The notes below the pieces were generated by a model that had not been told where the DNA came from, did no database searches, and saw only the letters and a list, made by a program, of their open reading frames with translations. From contig JANAVG010000001.1 of the NCBI GenBank assembly GCA_024213275.1, forward strand, positions 48,835 through 112,834: a DNA stretch of 64,000 nucleotides, written 5' to 3'. Below are positions 62,273 through 64,000 of this stretch, one piece after another. Within the stretch, counting starts at the first letter, position 1, and every line of letters starts with the position of its first letter. A program made the translations under genes and the position numbers. The stretch comes from Rossellomorea sp. BNER (GTDB lineage: Bacteria > Bacillota > Bacilli > Bacillales > Bacillaceae_B).

Positions 62273-62614
62273 TTATTTAAGTTGAATTTCTACAGAAGTT
62301 GAATTTTTGTTGTTTCTGGAGACCTTGATTCCTGTGCTTCCTTTTTTTTGAATAATTTCAAACTTAACCTTTCCCTCTACATTCGATACATCTATTCTAT
62401 AGACTTTCTCGGCTTCAGGCTCTAGTGTATCTTGCTGTGTAGGTTGATCATCTAAATAAACAGGTAAAAGTTCTTTTGGTGAGGAGTCTTTACTGTATGC
62501 ATTTATAGTGATTTGGCGGCTAAGGTTTAGGTTCTGATTTTTAACTTTTACATATAGATTATCATTATTCTTCTTCTTTTTAATCGTACAGCGTGAGATC
62601 ATTGTTTTTGACAT
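62273..62614 (-). CDS. Hypothetical 113-residue beta-rich protein, second gene of the Ala-Glu operon
   Basis: 113 residues, MSKTMISRCTIKKKKNNDNL at the start, then alternating hydrophobic and polar residues (VKVKNQNLNLSRQITINAYS, VYRIDVSNVEGKVKFEIIQK) that suggest beta strands. It lacks a signal peptide and membrane segments and has one cysteine. AGGAGGAGATTAT precedes the ATG, and it starts 27 bases past the stop of the Ala-Glu repeat gene, so both are in one transcript. I do not recognise the family. A structural partner of the repeat protein is a guess. Confidence 0.7.
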   Translation of the reverse strand: MSKTMISRCTIKKKKNNDNLYVKVKNQNLNLSRQITINAYSKDSSPKELLPVYLDDQPTQQDTLEPEAEKVYRIDVSNVEGKVKFEIIQKKGSTGIKVSRNNKNSTSVEIQLK

Positions 62615-62641
62615 ATAATCTCCTCCTATTCTTAAATTTTT

Positions 62642-64000
62642 TTACTCTTTTTTGAGAGAATTAATAGCATCAAGGATAGCTTTACGATTACTGTTTTCTT
62701 CTTTTAGCATTCCGTTCAGTGTATGAGTGAGGTTCGAGATTAGGGAGTCTGTACTTCCTGAATTCTGATTTCCTTTTAAGCCTTCCATCATACTAAGTGT
62801 AGATAGCATAGCGATTAATGCAGCACTATTATCAGTCACGTTGATAATGGTATTGTTTCCATTTGTAAAGGTATTGTGTCCGGCGTTTGCTTCTGCTTCA
62901 GATTCAGATTCTGCTTCCGCTTCTGCCTCTGCCTCTGCTTCTGCTTCCGCTTCTGCCTCTGCTTCTGCTTCTGCTTCTGCTTCTGCTTCCGCTTCCGCCT
63001 CTGCTTCTGCTTCCGCTTCTGCTTCTGCCTCTGCCTCTGCTTCTGCCTCTGCCTCTGCTTCTGCTTCCGCTTCTGCCTCTGCTTCTGCTTCTGCTTCTGC
63101 TTCTGCTTCTGCTTCCGCTTCCGCCTCTGCTTCTGCTTCCGCTTCTGCTTCTGCCTCTGCCTCTGCTTCTGCTTCTGCCTCTGCTTCTGCCTCTGCCTCT
63201 GCTTCCGCTTCTGCCTCTGCTTCCGCTTCTGCCTCTGCTTCCGCTTCTGCCTCTGCTTCTGCCTCTGCCTCTGCCTCTGCTTCCGCTTCTGCTTCTGCTT
63301 CTGCTTCCGCTTCCGCCTCTGCTTCTGCTTCTGCCTCTGCTTCTGCTTCTGCTTCTGCTTCTGCTTCCGCTTCCGCCTCTGCTTCTGCCTCTGCTTCCGC
63401 TTCTGCTTCTGCCTCTGCCTCTGCTTCTGCTTCTGCCTCTGCTTCTGCTTCTGCCTCTGCTTCTGCTTCTGCTTCTGCTTCTGCCTCTGCCTCTGCTTCT
63501 GCCTCTGCTTCTGCCTCTGCTTCCGCTTCTGCTTCTGCCTCTGCTTCTGCCTCTGCTTCTGCCTCTGCCTCTGCTTCTGCTTCTGCCTCTGCTTCTGCTT
63601 CCGCTTCTGCCTCTGCTTCTGCCTCTGCTTCTGCTTCTGCTTCCGCTTCCGCCTCTGCTTCTGCCTCTGCTTCTGCTTCCGCTTCTGCTTCTGCTTCCGC
63701 TTCTGCTTCTGCCTCCGCTTCTGCCTCTGCCTCTGCTTCCGCTTCTGCTTCCGCTTCCGCCTCTGCTTCTGCCTCTGCTTCCGCTTCCGCCTCTGCTTCT
63801 GCCTCTGCTTCTGCTTCCGCCTCTGCTTCTGCTTCTGCCTCTGCTTCTGCCTCTGCTTCTGCCTCCGCTTCTGCCTCTGCTTCTGCCTCTGCTTCTGCTT
63901 CTGCTTCTGCTTCTGCTTCTGCCTCTGCTTCTGCCTCTGCTTCTGCCTCCGCTTCTGCCTCTGCTTCTGCCTCTGCTTCTGCTTCTGCTTCTGCTTCTGC
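62642..64000 (-). CDS. Poly(Ala-Glu) repeat protein, C-terminal part, runs off the window
   Basis: The frame has no stop from 64000 to TGA/TAA at 62642-62644: 452 residues are visible and the start lies beyond the right edge. Residues from the edge to position 62888 are an unbroken Ala-Glu alternation of about 185 dipeptides with only two Ser replacements near the end (SESE). A globular C-terminal part of about 80 residues follows: NAGHNTFTNGNNTIINVTDN, SAALIAMLSTLSMM, then LISNLTHTLNGMLKEENSNR and AILDAINSLKKE. The Ala-Glu part is encoded only by GCA/GCG and GAA/GAG. A short version starting at GTG 62839 would be an internal start. No known protein comes to mind. In an extended strand, all Glu would face one side and all Ala the other. 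Confidence 0.8.
   Translation of the reverse strand, partial: AEAEAEAEAEAEAEAEAEAEAEAEAEAEAEAEAEAEAEAEAEAEAEAEAEAEAEAEAEAEAEAEAEAEAEAEAEAEAEAEAEAEAEAEAEAEAEAEAEAEAEAEAEAEAEAEAEAEAEAEAEAEAEAEAEAEAEAEAEAEAEAEAEAEAEAEAEAEAEAEAEAEAEAEAEAEAEAEAEAEAEAEAEAEAEAEAEAEAEAEAEAEAEAEAEAEAEAEAEAEAEAEAEAEAEAEAEAEAEAEAEAEAEAEAEAEAEAEAEAEAEAEAEAEAEAEAEAEAEAEAEAEAEAEAEAEAEAEAEAEAEAEAEAEAEAEAEAEAEAEAEAEAEAEAEAEAEAEAEAEAEAEAEAEAEAEAEAEAEAEAEAESESEAEANAGHNTFTNGNNTIINVTDNSAALIAMLSTLSMMEGLKGNQNSGSTDSLISNLTHTLNGMLKEENSNRKAILDAINSLKKE

Noticed and set aside
62642..62839. A 65-codon gene starting at GTG 62839
   Set aside because: The frame is open upstream through the Ala-Glu repeat to the window edge, so the GTG is most likely internal.

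Overview
The window looks like chromosomal DNA of a low-GC, endospore-forming Bacillaceae bacterium. The evidence is AGGAGG-type ribosome binding sites, frequent TTG/GTG starts, a CotD-type spore coat protein, a DUF3231 protein, a YhgE/Pip protein, DUF2651 and DUF4083 small membrane proteins, a CsoR/CopZ/CopA copper locus and a PurR-type box before guaC. I cannot name the species. No rRNA, tRNA, prophage or intact insertion sequence was recognised, so this is an accessory-rich housekeeping stretch with many short operons and many gene relics.

Layout, left to right. 0-7.3 kb: end of an amino-acid permease, guaC, two VOC proteins, a methyltransferase with a coupled 57-codon gene, CBO0543-type membrane proteins (one decayed), a 52-bp tandem array, and a haloperoxidase relic cut off by that array. 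7.3-13.6 kb: a transporter/carbamoylase/amidohydrolase set, and yhgE. 13.8-16.7 kb: an unusual pair of a ketoacyl synthase lacking one catalytic His and a sensor histidine kinase. 17-23.2 kb: a GTGCAT repeat, an epimerase behind an 11-G tract, LysE, DUF2651, prolyl 4-hydroxylase, a frameshifted membrane gene and a DUF389 protein. 23.4-28.9 kb: copper island (csoR, two copZ, copA, a His-rich secreted protein, a 2Fe-2S ferredoxin, a DUF1541 lipoprotein) with CsoR-like boxes before each transcript. 29-36.4 kb: two EamA exporters, YdhR, a methyltransferase, DUF2798, AraC, two small hydrophilic proteins, a second 52-bp-period array and an MBL hydrolase. 36.7-42.8 kb: LysR with a split chromate transporter, DUF2809, CBO0543 proteins, an alpha-galactosidase relic, DUF3231. 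43-49 kb: a likely amine or amide catabolic cluster (SDR, nitrilase-type amidase, permease, RpiR regulator, class-III aminotransferase). 49.5-55 kb: small membrane proteins, CotD, a 2H phosphoesterase, and an ABC-F plus Mef-like MFS antibiotic-resistance operon behind a leader peptide and attenuator. 55.2-64 kb: MarR, SNF2 helicase, small proteins, a NERD protein with a frameshift, a third 52-bp array, GNAT, and a two-gene operon whose first gene encodes hundreds of alternating Ala-Glu residues and runs off the right edge.

The most unusual content is repetitive. (1) Three tandem arrays share an exact 52-bp period; the first and third are the same sequence family in opposite orientation 54 kb apart, while the middle one is a different sequence. 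(2) Eight copies of a roughly 110-120 bp palindromic element sit mostly just after stop codons, where they probably act as terminators. (3) The poly(Ala-Glu) gene varies almost only at synonymous positions, so the dipeptide pattern is being conserved. (4) A GTGCAT array has 20/21-bp spacing. These, with the ABC-F leader and the ketoacyl synthase/kinase pair, are the items to follow up.
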